DNA of 64,000 nt from Pomphorhynchus laevis (GCA_012934845.2 WNNJ02002706.1:124001-188000); one strand, 5' to 3'; counted from the stretch's first letter, positions 21,819 to 33,349 are shown. Notes: generated from the letters alone by a model not told the origin. A program made the numbers and translations.

Positions 21819-24678
21819 TCTCTTTCGCCACAGCACACGGTTTCCGCCTCGGTCTCCTCAACACTAGATCTATTCTCAATAAATCCGATCTTATCCTCAA
21901 CCTATTCACCAAGCAATCCATCGATCTCTTCTGCCTCACCGAATCCTGGCACACAGATTCCGACGACCTTTCCATTCGCCGTCTGCTCTCTGCCGGTTGC
22001 TCCCTAGTCGAATCCGCCCGCCCCCTCAGCTCATGCCCTTCTAAATCCTCTAATCATGGCGGCATCGTCGCATTCGCGCGTCACCCAGCGTCTCTTCGCA
22101 AAATCAATCCCCCTTTCAGTCCTTGCTCTTTTGAATTGCTCACTTGTCGTTATTCTAACCCGATCACTCTAGATCTCGCCATTGTATACCGTCCTGGTTC
22201 ATCAGCTCCTACAGCCTTATTTTTTACCGAACTCGCTGACCTCCTTTCTCATTGTTCTTTGTCCTCAATCCCTTCACTCGTTCTAGGCGACTTCAATATC
22301 CGCCTAGACCGCCCCTCTTCCACAGATTCCATCCGCTTCATCAACATTCTATCCAACTACAATTACAAACTAATCTCCACTGCCCCCACACATATACTTG
22401 GCGGGGCACTCGACATCATCGCTGTCCCCGATCATTTTGCTGCCCACACCTCACTGTCCATCTCTGATCCTGGTCTATCCGATCACTTTCTTATCACCCT
22501 TGATCTCGCTCGCAACCACACCCCTCCTCACACACCTACAATCCTACGTCGCCCTTGGAGAAATCTTGACCTCTCCCTTCTCCGCTCTGCCTTACTCAAA
22601 TCGTCTCTATCATTACCCACAATAACATATTCATCTCCTCACGATCTCGCCTTTCTTTTCGACTCTGAACTCACATCCACTCTCGATATTCTCTTGCCCT
22701 TCAAGTCTCACCCACACCGTCGCTTGCACCGTGCCCCATGGTTTGACATCCAATGCCTACTCTCAAAGCGTCGACTCCGCCATGCTTTTCGAGTCTATCA
22801 CCGCTCTCTCAGACGTGATTTCCGCTCGATCACTCCGTCTTTCCGTGATTCCTATCTTGCTCTTCGCCGGTCTCATCTCAACCTACTACGTACCAAATGC
22901 AACTCCTTCTGGCAGCATAAAATCATCACTTCATTCAACTCTAAGACTCTCTGGCATACTTTTAACTCAATCCTGGCTCGTTCCTCTACGCCGTGCAACA
23001 TCAATGCTAATGATTATTCGTCATTTCTCCAGACTAAAGTATCCACGCTGCTCTCTCACACCCCGGTCTCCATCCTATCCCACTCTGCCCAGTCTACTCT
23101 CATCCTTCCGGAACTCTTTCATCTTCTCCCTGTATCACCTACAGAAGTATCATCTGTCCTCATGTCCTTGCCCAACAAAACCTCACCTGCCGATCCCCTG
23201 CCTACCCACATATTAAAATCTATATGCTCATCGATATCCCCATTTCTCACAACCTTGTTTAACTCGTCCATCCGCAGTCGTATCTTCCCTTCACACTGGA
23301 AATCCGCAATCGTTCGTCCCCTCCTTAAGAAACAATCGCTCGACCCCTCCCTTCCTTCTAGCTATCGCCCCATTTCACTACTCCCTACTCTTTCAAAGCT
23401 CTTAGAACGCCTCATCTTAATACAAATCAACGCTTATCTCTCCTCATCCAATCTGTACCCTCCTTTCCAATCCGCTTTCCGCTCTAATCACTCGACAGAA
23501 ATCGCATGCATAAAAGTGTACAACGACTTACTCATTTCTCGAGACAAGGCTCTATATAGTGTTCTCATCTCCCTCGACCTCTCCTCCGCATTCGACATTG
23601 TCGACCACTCCGTCCTCCTTTCTCGCCTTCGTTATGATTACGGCTTTTCTTCCTCCTCCGTAGCTTGGTTCGCCTCATATCTATCCGACCGTTCCTTTCG
23701 CGTCTGTTCTAATTCATCATCCTCCCCTCCCATCCCTATTTTTTGCGGGGTCCACAAGGTTCAGTCCTAGGTCCCCTGCTTTTCTCTCTTTTGCTTGGCG
23801 ATCTCTCTCCATTTATCAAACCTTACTCCTTTAACGTCATGCAATACGCCGATGACATTCTAATCTATGCTCATGCACCCGCACATCGCATACACGATAT
23901 CGGCATTTCTGCCTCCAACTGTCTTTCTTCTATCTACAAACGTCTCTCCAATCTCCATCTCGTTCTAAACGCCGAAAAGTCCAAAATAATGTGGATCCTT
24001 CCCCGTAAACCAAGCATATCTCCTCCCATTGTATCTTTTGCCTCATCGATCATCCCTATAGTCCACAATCTCACTTTCTTAGGCTTCCATTTCGATGATC
24101 ACCTTTCCCTTAAACCCTTCGTCCGTGACAAGGTCCGCTCGTCTAACTTAATTCTTCGTGACATCCGCCGTATCCGCCCCCTTATCGACTTCCGTTCTTG
24201 TATGTCTCTTCTTTCATCGCTTCTTTTCCCTAAAATCGATTACTGCCTTAGCCTTTTCGCCAATTCTCCAAAATCCATCATCCTACCCCTACAACGAATA
24301 ATCAACACCGCCGTTCGAGTGCTCTTTCGTCTCCGTCGCTTCGACCACACATCCACATATTTTGCCCAACTCTCCTGGCCCACCATCCACATCCGCATCA
24401 AACTCCGCCTTCTTCTCGTAACTTTTCGTCTCATCGCTGTCGGCTCCCCATCGTTCATCAACCTTCCTTTCTTAGACGATACTCGCCCCACCTCGCTATC
24501 GCTTCGTTCCTGTCATACCCTCTTACTCCACGTTCCTAATTACTCCAACAACTACGGTCTCCGATCCTTCCTCGTCGCCGCCTCACTCGCCTGGAATCAA
24601 CTCCCTCTCGACGTCCGCCGCGCTCCCTCCTTTATCACATTCAAACACCTCCTCCGTTCACACCTTCTCGACACCTGA
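21782..24678 (+). pseudogene. LINE ORF2: endonuclease and reverse transcriptase (frameshifted)
   Basis: The first 660 codons encode the endonuclease (LLNTRSILNKSDL, CLTESWH, VLGDFNI, DPGLSDHFLIT) and the first part of the reverse transcriptase (SYRPISLLP, LDLSSAFDIVDHS). A frameshift at about 23745, in the GGGGTCCACAAGG stretch of the GVPQGS motif, moves the rest into another frame (to 24678). That part carries the catalytic QYADDILIYAH and the CR1/L2-type C-terminus (NNYGLRSFLVAASLAWNQLP). Otherwise the ORF is undamaged, so one small indel separates it from a full enzyme. Confidence 0.9.
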
Positions 24679-24709
24679 TTCACAGTTTTGTTTTGTTGTG
24701 GTCATGTAA

Positions 24710-24725
24710 GCGTGCGCTGGCACGC
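24710..24725 (+). other. LINE 3'-end hairpin
   Basis: GCGTGC, loop GCTG, GCACGC, then ATTTGCCACG. The same structure ends the other two family members (25915-25930 and 7175-7191). Confidence 0.75.
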
Positions 24726-24755
24726 ATTTGCCACGTTAAAATAAATCCTTTTTTT

Positions 24756-25886
24756 ATTATTAATTTATCGAGTTTCCAATTAAGTGATGATGTAGCACGT
24801 GTTCTGGAATTGGGTTTAAAATTTGGTGTCTCACGTAGTAAATTTGATCGGCTAGCTGAGTTTGATATGACAGTTCAATTTGAAATGTTAGCTCATAAGG
24901 TTGTTAAAACTTTCCCCGAACATCAGTCTACACAGGTTTTCCTCGCATCTCTTTCGTCTCTCTGTCTTATTTGGGATTGTATCGTCGTGTATTCAATTTG
25001 TCTCTGAAGAAATAAATGAAATCTAACTTCAGTATTAAACAGCGCCATTTGTTTACTGACATAAGGAATAACACAGATATTGTTGTAACTAAGGCGGATA
25101 AAAGTAATTGTGTAGTGGTTCTGGATACTTATGATTATAATGAGAAAATATTCAGTATTTTATCAGATACGTCTACTTTTTCTCCTGTTCAGAAGGATTC
25201 TACTTCTAACCGTACTAGAAAGTTAATTGAAATTCTAAAAACATTGAGGAATGTGGGTCTTATTACAGATATTGACTATAAGAACATGTATCATTCAGAT
25301 CCTCTCATTCCATATTTATATGGACTACCGAAAATTCACAAAGAAAATGTCCTTCTACGATCCATTGTATCTATGGTTGGTGCATTTAATTACGACTTAG
25401 AAAAATTTATTTCCAACCTATTACAGACAATAGTGACTAACATGATTCTAAAATTTCCAACAGCCATGATTTTGTTCAGAAAATTAAATCGCTTAACAAT
25501 TCGGACATGATCAATTATTCTGTTTTCACGTTGGATGTTGAATCTTTGTTTACGAATGTGCCGGTAACTGAGGCTATTGATGTGGCCATTAATGCACTTG
25601 GTGGGACATGGGGGAACGCTAATAATCGTTTGATAGTTAAAAAGCTTTTCAAGTTTGCTACAATTACTATTTTAAATTCAATGGTTAGCTATATTAGCAA
25701 ATATGGGAGTGGCCATGGGTTCTCCGCTTGGGCCGGCTTTAGCTGATATCTTTATGGCAGATCTAGAAAGTAGAGGGATTAGCATTTACCCATTAAAACC
25801 AGTGTGTTGATATAGATACATCGATGATGTTTTTGTGATCTTGCCCGGTGATTTTTCCAGTGCTAATGAGTTTATTATGCATCTAA
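24756..25886 (+). mobile_element. PLE core between two inverted LINE copies
   Basis: Plus-strand Penelope-like reverse transcriptase sequence lies exactly between the 3' tails of the two LINE copies. Motifs in order: SDDVARVLELGLKFG; NNTDIVVTKADKSNCVVVLD at 25016-25510 (the KADK block typical of PLE RTs); YGLPKIHK; TLDVESLFTNVP; GVAMGSPLGPALADIFMADLES (25708-25770); and YRYIDDVFVILPG near 25815. The GIY-YIG domain is not present; homology stops where the second LINE begins. The reading frame is broken in a few places. Confidence 0.85.
25016..25510 (+). pseudogene. PLE reverse transcriptase, finger region
   Basis: A 164-residue frame with TDIVVTKADKSNCVVVLDTYDY and PYLYGLPKIHK, both hallmarks of Penelope-like RTs upstream of the palm. 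It continues in a second frame at 25507-25746 (VFTLDVESLFTNVPV) and in a third near 25708-25905. The catalytic YIDD box is present. The host for such an enzyme would be the PLE RNA; no host role is implied. Confidence 0.85.
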
Positions 25887-25914
25887 AAAAGAGATTTATT
25901 TTAACGTGGCAAAT

Positions 25915-25930
25915 GCGTGCGAGCGCACGC
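25915..25930 (-). other. LINE 3'-end hairpin
   Basis: GCGTGC and GCACGC around a GAGC loop, next to the ATTTGCCACG block (reverse complement on the plus strand). Confidence 0.75.
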
Positions 25931-25969
25931 TTACATGAACACAACAAAACAAAAATATAAATCATGTGT

Positions 25970-27810
25970 CGAGAAGGTGTGAACGGAGGAGGTGTTTGAA
26001 TGTGATAAACTGGGAGCGCGGCGTACATCGAGAGGGAGTTGATTCCACGCGAGTGAGGCGGCGACGAGGAAGGATCGGAAACCGTAGTTGTTGGAGTAAT
26101 TAAGAACGTGAAGTAATAGGATATGACAGGAACGCATCGATAGCGAGGTGGGTCGAGTGTCGTCTAAGAAAGGAAAATTGATGAACGATGGGGAGCCGAC
26201 AGCGATGAGACGAAAAGTTACAATAAGGCGGAGTTTGATGCGGATGTGGATGGTGGGCCAGAAGAGTTGGGCAAAATATGTGGATGTGACGTCGAAGCGA
26301 CGGAGACGGAAGAGCACTCGAACGGCGGTGTTGATTATTCGTTGTAGGGGTAGGATGATGGATTTTGGAGAATTGGCGAAAAGGCTAAGACAGTAATCTA
26401 TTTTAGGGAAAAGAAGCGATGAAAGAAGAGACATACAAGAACAGAAGTCGACAAGGGGCCGGAGACGGCGGATGTCACGGAGAATTAAGTTAGACGAGCG
26501 GACCTTGTCACGGACGAAGGGTTTAGGAAAAATGTGATCATCTAAATGGAAGCCTAAGAAAGTGAAATTGTGGACAATGGGGATGATCGATGAGGCAAAA
26601 GATACAGTGGGAGGAGATATGTTTGGTTTACCGGAAAAAATCCACATTATTTTAGACTTGTCGGGGTTTAGAACGAGATGGAGATTGCAGATACGTTTGT
26701 AGATAGAAGAAAGACAGTGGGAGGCAGAAATGCCGATATCGTGTATGCGATGTGCGGGTGCATGAACATAGATTAGAATGTCATCGGCGTATTGCATGAC
26801 CTTAAAGAAGTAAGGTTTGATAAACGGAGATAGATCGCCAAGCAGAAGAGAGAAAAGCAAGGACCTAGGACTGAACCTTGTGGGACCCCGCAAAAATAGG
26901 GATAAGAGGGGAGGATGATGAATTAGAACAGACGCGAAAGGATCGGTTTGATAGATATGAGGCAAACCATGCTACGGAGGAGGAATAAAATCCGTAATCA
27001 TAACAAATGCGAGAAAGGAAGACGTAGTGATCGACAATGTCGAATGCGGAGGAGAGGTCGAGGGAGATGAGAACACTATACAGAGCCTTGTCTCGAGAAA
27101 TGAGTAAGTCGTTGTAAACTTTCATGCAGGCGATTTCTGTGGAGTGATTAGAGCGGAAAGCGGATTGGAAAGGAGGGTACAGATTAAATGAGGAGAGATA
27201 AGCGTTGATCTGTATTAAGATGATGCGTTTTAAGAGCTTAGAAGAGTATGGAGTAGTGAAATAGGGCGATAGCTAGAAGGAAGGGAGGGGTCGCGAGATG
27301 GTTTTTTAAGGGGTGGACGAACGATTGCGGAATTTCAGTGTGAAGGGAAGATACGACTGCGGATGGACGAGTTAAACAAGGTTGTGAGAAATGGGGATAT
27401 CGATGAGCATATGGATTTTAATATGTGAGTAGGCAGGGGATCGGCAGGTGAGGTTTTGTTGGGCAAGGACATGAGGACAGATGATACTTCTGTAGGTGAG
27501 ACAGGGAGAAGATGAAAGAGTTCCGGAAGGATGAGAGTAGACTGGGTAGAGTGGGATAGGATGGAGACCGGGGTGTGAGAGAGCAGCGTGGATTTTTAGT
27601 CTGGAGAAATGACGAATAATCATTAGCATTGATGTTGCACGGCGTAGAGGAACGAGCAAGGATTGAGTTAAAAGTATGCCAGAGAGTCTTAGAGTTGAAT
27701 GAAGTGATGATTTTATGCTGCCAGAAGGAGTTGCATTTGGTACGTAGTAGGTTGAGATGAGACCGGCGAAGAGCAAGATAGGAATCACGGAAAGACGGCA
27801 TGATCAAGCG
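25970..27810 (-). pseudogene. Reverse transcriptase part of LINE ORF2
   Basis: Segments in order on the minus strand: SFRDSYLALRRSHLNLLRTK (27418-27807), LDLSSAFDIVDHYV (26865-27125) and the palm and C-terminus (25931-26965) with QYADDILIYVHAP and NNYGFRSFLVAASLAWNQLP. The first and second segments are in one frame broken by lesions; the third is in another. The YADD box is kept. The domain order equals that of the sister copy. Confidence 0.85.
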
Positions 27811-27889
27811 AAATCACGTCTGAGAGAGCGGTGATAGACTCGAAAAGCATGGCGGAGTCGACGCTTTGAGAGTAGGCATTGGATGTCAA

Positions 27890-28860
27890 ACCATGTGGCA
27901 CGGTGAGCGACGATGTGGGTGAGACTTGTAGGGCAAGAGAAGATCGAGAGTGGATGTAAGTTCAGAGTCGAAAAAAAGGCGAGATCGTGAGGAGATAAAT
28001 ATGTTATTGTGGGATATGATAGAGACGATTCGAGTAAGGCAGAGCGGAGAAGGGAGAGGTCAAGATTTCTCCAAGGGCGACGTAGGATTGTAAGTGTGTG
28101 AGGAGGGGTGTGGTTGTGAGTGAGATCAAGGGTGATAAGAAAGTGATCGGATAGACCAGGATCAGAGATGGACAGTGAGGTGTGGGCAGCAAAATGATCG
28201 GGGACAGCGATGATGTCGAGTGCCCCACCAAGTATATGTGTGGGGGCAGTGGAGATTAGTTTGTAATTGTAGTTGGATAGAATGTTGATGAACCGAATGG
28301 AATCCGTGGAAGAGGGGCGGTCTTGGCGGATGTTGAAGTCGCCTTAGAACGAGTGAAGGGATTGAGGACAAAGAACAATGAGTAAGGAGGTCAGCGAGTT
28401 CGGTAAAAAATAAGGATAAAGGAGCTGATGAACCAGGACGGAATACAAAGGCGAGATCTAGAGTGATCGTGTTAGAAGAACGACAAGTGAGCAATTCAAA
28501 AGAGCAAGGACTAAAAGGGGGGTTGATTTTGCGAAGAGACGCGGGGTGACGCGCGAATGCGACGATGCCGCCATGATTAGAGAATTTAGAAGGGCATAAG
28601 CTAAGGGGGCGGGCAGATTCGACTGCCCCCTTAGGGGGCAGTCGAATGGAAAAAAAGGAGCTAGGGAGCAACCAGCAGAGAGCCGGCGGCGAATGGAAAA
28701 GTCGTCGGAATCTGAGTGCCAGGATTCGATGAGGCAGAAGAGATCGATGGATTGCTTGGTGGATAGGTTGAGGATAAGATCGGATTTATTGAGAATAGAT
28801 CTAGTGTTGAGGAGGCCGAGGCAGAAACCGTGTGTGGTGGCAAAAGAGTCTAGTGGAGAA
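27890..28860 (-). pseudogene. Endonuclease part of LINE ORF2
   Basis: Minus-strand remains of the apurinic-type endonuclease: GLLNTRSILNKSDLILNL and FCLIESWHSDSDD (28458-29054 frame), then SNHGGIVAFARHPASLRKIN (28162-28671 frame). A short duplication around 28610-28680 (the GACTGCCCCCTTA segment) disrupts the middle of the domain relative to the sister copy. Confidence 0.8.
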
Positions 28861-28879
28861 GACACATAGGGGATATCGA

Positions 28880-29860
28880 TCACCATCGAATTTTGGGACG
28901 GGTGTGGAGAACTTGAAAATTTCCGTCTGTTTCTGATGGAGAGTGATGTTTCGCCATTTTCCTCGCGACGGCGTTTTTCGATGTGGGCAGAAGAGAGTTG
29001 AGCGATTTCAGAAGGGGTGCGATCAGGGAAAATTCGAGTGGTTGAAGATGACATGAGTTTAAATCGTTGAGAGAGGACAGAAGACGCGTGAGAGCAATGC
29101 TTGAAAACAATTTTTAGGAGAGGGGCTTGGAAGGATTAGATTGAGAAGATTTGGTTAGACGGATGAATGCGACAGGAGAAATGTTTTTGAAAAAAGAAGG
29201 TTTATCCGCAGGAACAATAGACGAGAGGATGGATTTGAAGGCGGAAACATCGTGGTCGAGATGTGCTTGTTAAGATAAAGAGTTGGAAAGAGTGATATTA
29301 CTGACAATGACGCAACGATCGCGAGAAGGAAAGCGCTTCCGTAAAGGAGGACGACTGACGTGAGTAGGTGAGATCACTATAGAAGAGCTGGCAGTTGATG
29401 ATTTGGAGGGATTTGGTTTGACGACGGGAGACATAGAGGATATTGATAATAAAGAGGATGACAAGCGATATGAGGAAAGGTTATGAGTGGAAGGATAGTG
29501 GAGGTTGGTGGAGGTGATTTTGATTGATGGATGCAAGTTATTGCGAAACGAGACGGGAAGGACGGGACGGGGGTGTCGGGGAATTAAGATGACATGGAAT
29601 GGGAAGTGTATATGGTGGCATGGTCGGTGGGTGAAGTAAGGACATTATAAACGACGGGGGGTAGTTTGAGTTGACGTGTTGGATGTTGATATGTGCTTAT
29701 TGGAAAGGTTGCAGATTAGTTTGTTGGCACAAAAATCACATACGAAGTCTTCTTTAGACTTATTCTTGTCGCATGCGATCGTTGTCTAGACGCTGCAGTC
29801 ATGTATCGAGCACTGTACTTGCAGTTGTCCATAGTTGGTGTCGGTCTTAGTTGTTTTTTA
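28880..29860 (-). pseudogene. LINE ORF1 remains, minus copy
   Basis: Matches ORF1 at 20793-21818 over its whole length, for example ASSSIVISPTHVSRPPLRKR near 29340. It is split by frame changes near 29275 and 29130 and by stops. The cysteine-rich N-terminus lies at about 29690-29855. Confidence 0.8.
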
Positions 29861-29889
29861 CGTCATCTCATTAACTCTAAAAATACTGC

Positions 29890-30250
29890 AAGAGGAGCGA
29901 GCGGAACTGGATTGATCTGGAACTGAATTGATCTGGAGCTGGATTGATCTGGAACTGGATTGATCTGGAACTGGATTGATCTGGAACTGGATTGATCTGG
30001 AACTGGATTGATCTGGAACTGGATTGATCTGGAACTGGATTGATCTGGAACTGGATTGATCTGGAACTGGATTGATCTGGAACTAGATTGATCTGGAACT
30101 GGATTGATCTGGAACTGGATTGATCTGGAACTGGATTGATCTGGAACTGGATTGATCTGGAACTGGATTGATCTGGAACTGGATTGATCTGATACTGAAT
30201 TGATCTGGAACTGGATTGATCTGGAACTGAAATGATCTGGAATGTATGTT
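29890..30250 (+). repeat. 16-bp satellite next to a LINE 5' end
   Basis: About 21 copies of GGAACTGGATTGATCT. On the minus strand the unit reads AGATCAATCCAGTTCC, which resembles the 20-bp unit at 18030-19105 (AGATCAATTCAATCAGTTGC) with an internal deletion of about four bases. The open frame through it is an artefact of the repeat. Confidence 0.92.
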
Positions 30251-30289
30251 TATTAGATCTCAAATATATTTTTATTATATATTAAACTT

Positions 30290-31400
30290 TTTTTAAGGTG
30301 AATGGCTTATATCCACGTATCTGGTTCAAGGTAACCTGGCCAATTGATAGCAGTATCAGTTTCTTGGATGTTAATATTAACCTGGTTAACCTGGGTAATT
30401 TTACTACTTCTGTATTTTGAAAACATACAGAAACTAACGTATATATCCCTTGGAGTAGTAATCACTCTGCTAACAAAAACCTGGGTGTATTTAGAAGTTT
30501 TTGTATTAGAGCTTATAATATTTGCAGTACTCCTAATTTGGTTTATGACAAGTTGTAAGAGCTTATATGACGAGTTGTTAGAGCTTATAATATTTGCAGT
30601 ACTCCTAATTTGGTTTATGACGAGTTGTGTTTTTTATTTACTGCTTTTCTATGATTGGGATATTCACTAAAAGAGTTAAAGCGTATTGGCGAAATGATTG
30701 AGTCTCGTTTTTACCATCCCAGTGATAAATTGATTGGTCCCCCAAAATTGAAAATGGCATGTACAATTCCATCGTTCGGCTGGTTGTCACGCTCGTTAAC
30801 ATTACAACTGAGGAAATTGATAAGAATATCACACCTCCCAATTGACTTTAACATTAAAGAAGGGAAACAAATAACAATTGGTAATTGATAAGTAGGTGTA
30901 AACGCGTTATTAAGAAAGGATTGGTTTATAGAATTGATTGTTGCAATTGTGTGGAATTTTATGTAGATCAAACTGGTCGGATGTTAAAGACAAGAATAAA
31001 ATAACATTATGCTGCTCTGCATACAGTGGCTCACTTTGCTGTTGCAGAACATTCCCTTTTGATCGGACACAAAATTAACTTTGATGAAGTTAAAGTCCTT
31101 GCTAATCGACAACAAGCCTTCCAACGACAGATTCTTGAAAAATGTTCATCCGCGATCTCAAGCCGAAATTAAATGAGAAGGATGAATATCACCTCATGTT
31201 GGGTGGTATTACATAGAATGGTTGACGAGATTAGTGCTGGTTTTCCTTCCTGTTTTGTTTTGACATTTTTCTTCTTTTTATGTTGACACGTACACCTTTG
31301 TGTCTTTATTAACATTTCATATTGCTGAAGATGATACCAGCTAGGCATCGAAATATTCGATTAAATAAATTTTGTGATGGTTTTTGCCAGCTTTTTACAA
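30290..31400 (+). mobile_element. PLE fragment: RT end, GIY-YIG region and 3' tail
   Basis: Plus-strand PLE sequence. Around 30358-30640 lies the end of the RT (SFLDVNI, NVYIPWSSNHSANKNLGVFRS). A connector follows (30655-30888), then a GIY-YIG endonuclease-like stretch (30900-31170: RIDCCNC...[13 protein letters not shown] and VAEHSLLIGHKI). The tail at 31320-31390 with CTGAAGATGATACCAGCTAG is identical to that at 19797-19865. A ~72-bp direct duplication (30508 and 30580) interrupts the RT end. Several frames are broken. Confidence 0.85.
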
Positions 31401-31820
31401 ATTCAAATGAATAAAAAATAACTGATTTAGATTCGTTTATTAAATTTAAAATTTTAAAATTTTGATCATAGCTGCTGCTAGCATTGTCAAAAATATATAA
31501 ACACAAATTTTATAAATTTACAGCAATGAAGAAATTATTTTTATTAAAGAATTACAATATTTTAATAGCTCCTGCTATCATCTTGACAAAAATTAAAAAT
31601 ACTTTATCAAACACAAAAGCATCAAGCTCGCCATTTATACAAAATACTCAAAATTTGTAACAAAGGATATAAACATCAAAGAAAACAAATTTAGAATGTA
31701 ACAAAAATATCATAAAAAAAGGAAAATGCTAGTACATTAGTACTGCACAACAAAAACGAAACAAAGAAACTCAATCAAATACAAACATTTAAAAGGATAA
31801 ATGAAAATTAGTAGAAAAAT
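31401..31820. other. AT-rich DNA with PLE-tail debris
   Basis: Weak repeats of GCTGCTGCTAGCAT...GTCAAAAAT and GCTCCTGCTATCATCTTG resemble the tail hairpins seen at 33218-33283. No gene is visible. Confidence 0.45.
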
Positions 31821-32160
31821 AAAACCAAATAAAGGAAATTATGGAATTGTGATTGAAAAAAGAACAAATTAAATTTAAAAACATCAAGTAAAATCAAATT
31901 TAAAATACTCGAAAAAGATATGTTAAAACAATAAATAATCAGGAATTTAAATCAGTAAAACCAAATAAAGGAAATTATGGAATTGTGATTGAAAAAAGAA
32001 CAAATTAAATTTAAAAACATCAAGTAAAATCAAATTTAAAATATTCGAAAAAGATATGTTAAAACAATAAATAATCAGGAATTTAAATCAGTAAAACCAA
32101 ATAAAGGAAATTATGGAATTGTGATTGAAAACAAAAGAAGCTAAATTTTAAAACATTAAA
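31821..32160 (+). repeat. 136-bp tandem repeat
   Basis: Landmark AAAACCAAATAAAGG occurs at 31821, 31957 and 32093, giving two complete and one partial unit 136 bp apart with nearly identical sequence. A diverged further piece is found at 32815-32910. The unit has no open frame. Confidence 0.9.
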
Positions 32161-32216
32161 TATTCGAGAAACGTGTTATATGGAGCTGTCAAGTAGAGCT
32201 GCGTCTACAGCTCTAG

Positions 32217-32450
32217 TTGATGTGCGCATATTTCACAAAAAAACATGCTAATTTAGCTGGTTTGTTTAAACGAAAGCCTAATTCGGATAATCACACTGTT
32301 TACAGGATCAATTGTAGTGTTTGCGAACAATCATACGTTGGTCAGACGTCTCAAAAAGTTTATATGCGTATGAAACAACATAAGAATAGGATACACAAGT
32401 TCAGCTATAATCATGTTATGGATACTGATCACGATATTAATTAGGACAAC
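32217..32450 (+). pseudogene. PLE GIY-YIG endonuclease fragment
   Basis: A 75-residue frame with LAGLFKRKPNSDNH, then VYRINCSVCEQSYVGQTSQK and MRMKQHKNRIHK. These match the GIY-YIG core of Penelope-like elements (a V-Y...Y-V-G pair with the CX2C insertion and QT..L/V..R..H). The C-terminal part continues out of frame with SFYNH/MDTDHDIN-like sequence. No RT is attached. Confidence 0.8.
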
Positions 32451-33217
32451 GTGGAAAGTATTTGCTATGAAATGACCTATTAGGGAGACTCATCAAAGAA
32501 GCTATCAGCATCGCTAAACAATCTATTATATTGCGTTGAAACAAGTCAAACTGGCAGCTAAAACTTCCAATAACTGGGCATACCACATAAAATATTTCGT
32601 AATAAACACTGACGTCACAGGATAATATGACATATTATATTTATTTCCTATTCGCTGGTATAAATTGTGCTATTTTTGTTATTATTGTTTGCCTATAAAG
32701 GACACTGTGTGTTGAAAGCTAGCAATTATAAAGAAAAAAATTATATCATGCCTATAAAACCATCATTAAATAAAACGAAAACATGAATTCAAGTCTACAA
32801 TGATCACGATATTAATAAAATATTCGAAAAAGATATGTTAAAACAATCATATAAATAATTAAAAACAATCATATAATCAATAAATAATCAGGAATTTAAA
32901 TCAATAAAACTTAAAATTAAAATTACTTGGCTTATTGTAAATAGTTTAACGAAAACTAATATGATATTTTTAAATCGAAATCATCTTTATTATTAGGCAT
33001 AATATTATCTATTTTATAAAATAGTTCTGTATAACACGTTAAAAAACTAAATTATTAAAAATATGATTTTGATCCGTTTAATAAATTTGAAATTTTAGAG
33101 CAGGATCATAGCTGCTGTTAGCCTTATTATAAATATATAAACACAAATTTTATCATTTAAAAGGAACAAAGAAATTTTTTAAATACCTAAAGAATCACAC
33201 AATATTTTGATAGCCCC
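32451..33217. other. AT-rich DNA with PLE and 136-bp-repeat debris
   Basis: Contains a further piece of the 136-bp unit (about 32815-32910) and short PLE-tail phrases (33095-33180). No gene is visible. Confidence 0.5.
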
Positions 33218-33283
33218 TACTATCATCTTCAGGAAAATTACAGACAGTTTTAGACAGCTTGTAATTTTCCTGAAGATGATAGC
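33218..33283. repeat. Inverted repeat of PLE-tail type
   Basis: CTATCATCTTCAGG plus AAAATTACA is followed about 19 bases later by its reverse complement, giving a 23-bp stem. The arm carries the CTGAAGATGATAG phrase found at PLE tails in this window, so two PLE ends appear fused head to head just beyond the end of OGT. Confidence 0.8.
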
Positions 33284-33349
33284 ATGAGCTAAAAATATCG
33301 AGATTTTATTTTTATTTAAGATTGCATATCGATAAGATTAAAATATATC

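Larger units (their letters stand above)
20793..24755 (+). mobile_element. CR1/L2-like LINE, full-length copy, plus strand
   Basis: This copy has ORF1 (20793-21818), an overlapping ORF2 (21782-24678) and the conserved 3' hairpin tail at 24710-24750. It is the left arm of a tail-to-tail pair; the right arm is the minus-strand copy at 25887-29865. The two arms are very similar along their full length but carry different lesions. The 5' end lies at a 13-bp minisatellite and the 3' end joins PLE sequence. Confidence 0.9.
25887..29865 (-). mobile_element. CR1/L2-like LINE, full-length copy, minus strand
   Basis: Reverse-orientation sister of the copy at 20793-24755, matching it from ORF1 (about 29860) to the 3' hairpin (25915-25930). 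ORF1 pieces lie at 28880-29860, the endonuclease at about 27890-28860 and the reverse transcriptase at about 25970-27880. It has more damage than its sister: several frame changes in ORF1 and in the endonuclease, and a frame change at the GVPQGS motif near 26870. The 5' end is close to the 16-bp satellite at 29890-30250. Confidence 0.88.

Noticed and set aside
18030-30250. CRISPR-like short repeats
   Set aside because: The 20-, 16- and 13-bp arrays are head-to-tail without unique spacers, and the DNA is eukaryotic.
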